Below, one piece after another: positions 61,592-64,000 of a stretch of DNA of 64,000 nt (position 1 is its first letter; every line of letters starts with the position of its first letter). Both the position numbers and the translations under genes were made by a program. The DNA comes from Ziziphus jujuba (lineage: Eukaryota > Streptophyta > Magnoliopsida > Rosales > Rhamnaceae). The notes below the pieces were generated by a model. That model made no database searches and was not told where the DNA came from. It saw only the letters and a list, made by a program, of their open reading frames with translations. Where the stretch lies: positions 4,921,501 to 4,985,500 of the forward strand of contig NC_083384.1 in the NCBI RefSeq assembly GCF_031755915.1, in the 5' to 3' direction.

Positions 61592-64000
61592 TTATGTGTG
61601 TGTGTGTGTATTTTTTTTGAAAAAAAAGAGGGTTCTATTATTTTATATTTTGGTTGTCATTCAATTATTAAGTCAAATACATATATTTTTGAATTTAGAA
61701 AATTGAAGAAGTAGACAAATATGAGGAATGAGAATTTGAATTTGTTTTGAATAGGATGGTAGGTAGTGGAAGCACACAAGGACTTCATTTTCAGGGTGGG
61801 TTCCATGTCTGAGTAATTGACAGAAACAGTTTGTCCACTTGTAATTAGTATCGTTACTGTCCTTCACCTACCATTATTCAATTCAGATTCATGAGTATTT
61901 GAATCTTTCAAGTAGTTACAAAATTCTTAGCCCCAAAAAAAAAAAAAAACAAAATGTAGTTACAAATAAAATTCTTTAAAAATAAAACAAAAATAAGGGT
62001 CTTAAAATACTAAAGATTAATTTCAGATTTTTTTTATTTTTAAAAAAGCATGAAATTTGAGAGGAGTGCTCCAATATTTGAACAGTGAGGAACCCAAAAA
62101 ATTAATATAGACGCTGAATATAGGATTAATTATGTCATGTTTATTAAGACTTAGGATTTTACTAATTGTGACTGAACATTTATTTTTTCAAAAAAATTAT
62201 TTGATTATTTCATCTATCTATATACGTGGGTCATGTATAGATAGATGAGATCACCTTCAACCAACTCTAATCCTGCATTTGTTGTTTGCTCCATGATTAG
62301 AAGTTTCTTCAAGCCAAAAAATTCATCAAATATATAAAAGTATTATGCTTTCTCACTCATTTTTCTTTTTTCCCCTGGAATAAGTATTAGAAGATTCGAA
62401 TTAGAAAAGTGATCCACCATCGGTGAGTTGTCCACTTAAGGCCCAATGGAAAGTAGTTTCATTCTATCAAATTGCTTTTTCCATATTTTGTTTTTCATGG
62501 AGAAATAAACAGAGAAGGGTATATGTGGCCTGATAGTCAAGAGTGAGACTTTCTAGTTTAATTGCTAAAAGCAAGGCAAAAAAATTTGGTAGAGAAAGGG
62601 TTCAATTCCAATGGTTTAGAAACATTTGTCCCAACATATATATATAGCAATTAAGAGACTCTGAAAACCATGCTTTCTCATTGACAAAGGACTGAAAGAC
62701 ATAATTGTAACATGCAAGTTTCTCCCAAGATTCCCAATTGTCTCAATTAATTACCCTTCAATTTTTATTGTCAAATCTATTGTATTTTTAATACCTAGAA
62801 TGCATACTGCCAAGTTAATAATAATTGTTATTGGAAAATAATATCAAAGATGAAACAAAGAGGATAATTAATGACATATTCTTATGAAAAATTGATCTCT
62901 ATGTATATCCCAAAATTTCTTAAATCACTTATTTATTACTATAGCAACATACCTTAAATGAGTATTTAATGATAATTTTATTATTATTTTCATATTAGTA
63001 ATTATTGTTAATATTATTATTATTATTTTCTGTTTTTGCACCAAGTAATTATATTAGTTGAAATGGTGTATTATATATATATATGGCCTTTGACTACATA
63101 CATTAACCAAATATTGTAAATTTTAACCAAAAGACAATTCACCTTTCCTAAATAAAAGACATAAACATAAGATCAAACGATATATAATCATAATAATAAA
63201 AAAGAAAAAGAAAAAGGAAAAGAAAAAGAAAAAAGAAAAAGAAAAGAAAAAGAAAAAAAATGACTTCTTTCGGGGGGTAAAAATGAAGAAGAAGGTGGAG
63301 AAGAAGAAGAAGGACTTCGTACCTTCATTGTCTCTTTAATGCTAGGACACTTTCTATCTGACAAGTAATATCATTACTCTTCTCCACAACAAAAAGAGGT
63401 TATTAGTTTGAATCATTTATTTGACCAATATATGTGTGGTTAAAAAAACTATAAACAATGGCACTAAATGCCACAACTTATGATAAAATGTTAGAAATAC
63501 CCATTTTTCCTATTCCAATTATTTAATATCCATTGCTTTCACTGGCCAAAATTTTCCAAAATAAAAAAATATGCAAAATATTATTGCCAAAAAAAAAAAA
63601 TAATAAATAAAGGAAAAAGAAAGAATGAAAAGTGAAATATAGTCAAAGTAATATGCCTTGTGGTTTAGTTTGGGTAATTACATTTGACCCTCTTAATTAT
63701 ATCACATTTTGCACTTTTAGATGCAATTTTGAGAATATTCATTTAGTTGAATGATTTTATAAAGACATGGTAAAATGTATCATGTAAAAAAATTATAATA
63801 AAATATAAATTATAATTCTACTCTAATTGATTTTCCTATATGATCATAATTGATTTTAGTTTAAGTATAACAATTGATAATATATTAACATGGTGCATGT
63901 ATCATCACTACTAATAAATACCATTTTGTACAATTAAGGCCGTTAAAAAACTTCAATTTACTTCACACCGCACCAAAGAAAACAATATTAATAAAATAAT
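59782..64000. other. Gene-free right end of the window
   Basis: About 4.2 kb of AT-rich DNA with TA runs near 60245 and 61555 (the latter joining a GT run near 61595), poly(A/T) tracts, and an A/G-rich stretch at about 63195-63260. A SINE-like A/B-box pair (TGGCCTGATAGTC near 62526 and GGGTTCAATTCC near 62598) is weak. I found no coding exon, RNA gene or complete transposon. Confidence 0.55.

Overview
The window is nuclear DNA from a flowering plant, most likely a eudicot. The evidence is intron-rich genes with GT/AG junctions, AT-rich spacers full of TA, GA and poly(A/T) tracts, non-autonomous transposons, and proteins found only in plants (an LRR-VIII receptor kinase family, an NPH3/RPT2-like BTB protein, a plastid-type SNAT/NSI acetyltransferase). 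I cannot name the species. Coding models were built by hand from splice junctions and reading-frame continuity. Every complete model closes in frame.

Layout. (1) 1-29.2 kb: a head-to-tail tandem array of four LRR receptor-like kinase genes on the minus strand, called RLK-A to RLK-D. They resemble the Arabidopsis At1g06840/At5g01950 group (subfamily LRR-VIII-1). B, C and D are complete, with the same 20-exon structure and products of 966, 972 and 969 residues. A runs off the left edge at the start of its tenth exon. C and D are the closest pair and also share flanking sequence. (2) 31.2-34.6 kb, minus: an 8-exon GNAT acetyltransferase of the chloroplast NSI/SNAT type. (3) 36.3-39.7 kb, plus: an NPH3/RPT2-like BTB protein close to At3g08570. 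(4) 40.3-42.2 kb, minus: V-type H+-ATPase subunit E. (5) 44.6-46.5 kb, minus: a secreted HAD-IIIB acid phosphatase of the vegetative-storage-protein type. (6) 46.5-55.5 kb: about 9 kb without a recognised gene. It holds a hAT-type element with an 8-bp target-site duplication and, almost directly beside it, a 1.16-kb fold-back element. (7) 55.7-59.7 kb, plus: a Ser/Pro/Arg-rich basic protein related to At2g40070/At3g09000. (8) 59.7-64 kb: gene-free AT-rich sequence.

The genes do not form an operon or pathway; apart from the array this is ordinary dispersed plant gene content. The most interesting points are differences inside the array. RLK-C has lost the Glu of the kinase APE motif (DPEYF to DPAYF). 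RLK-C has a palindromic G-box that RLK-D lacks. RLK-D has a MITE in its upstream region where RLK-C shows the empty site. All complete copies keep a C-x4-C / C-x-C cysteine arrangement beside the membrane that recalls the one described for the peroxide sensor HPCA1. I found no CRISPR array, viral gene, complete tRNA or rRNA, and nothing I would call a wholly new system.
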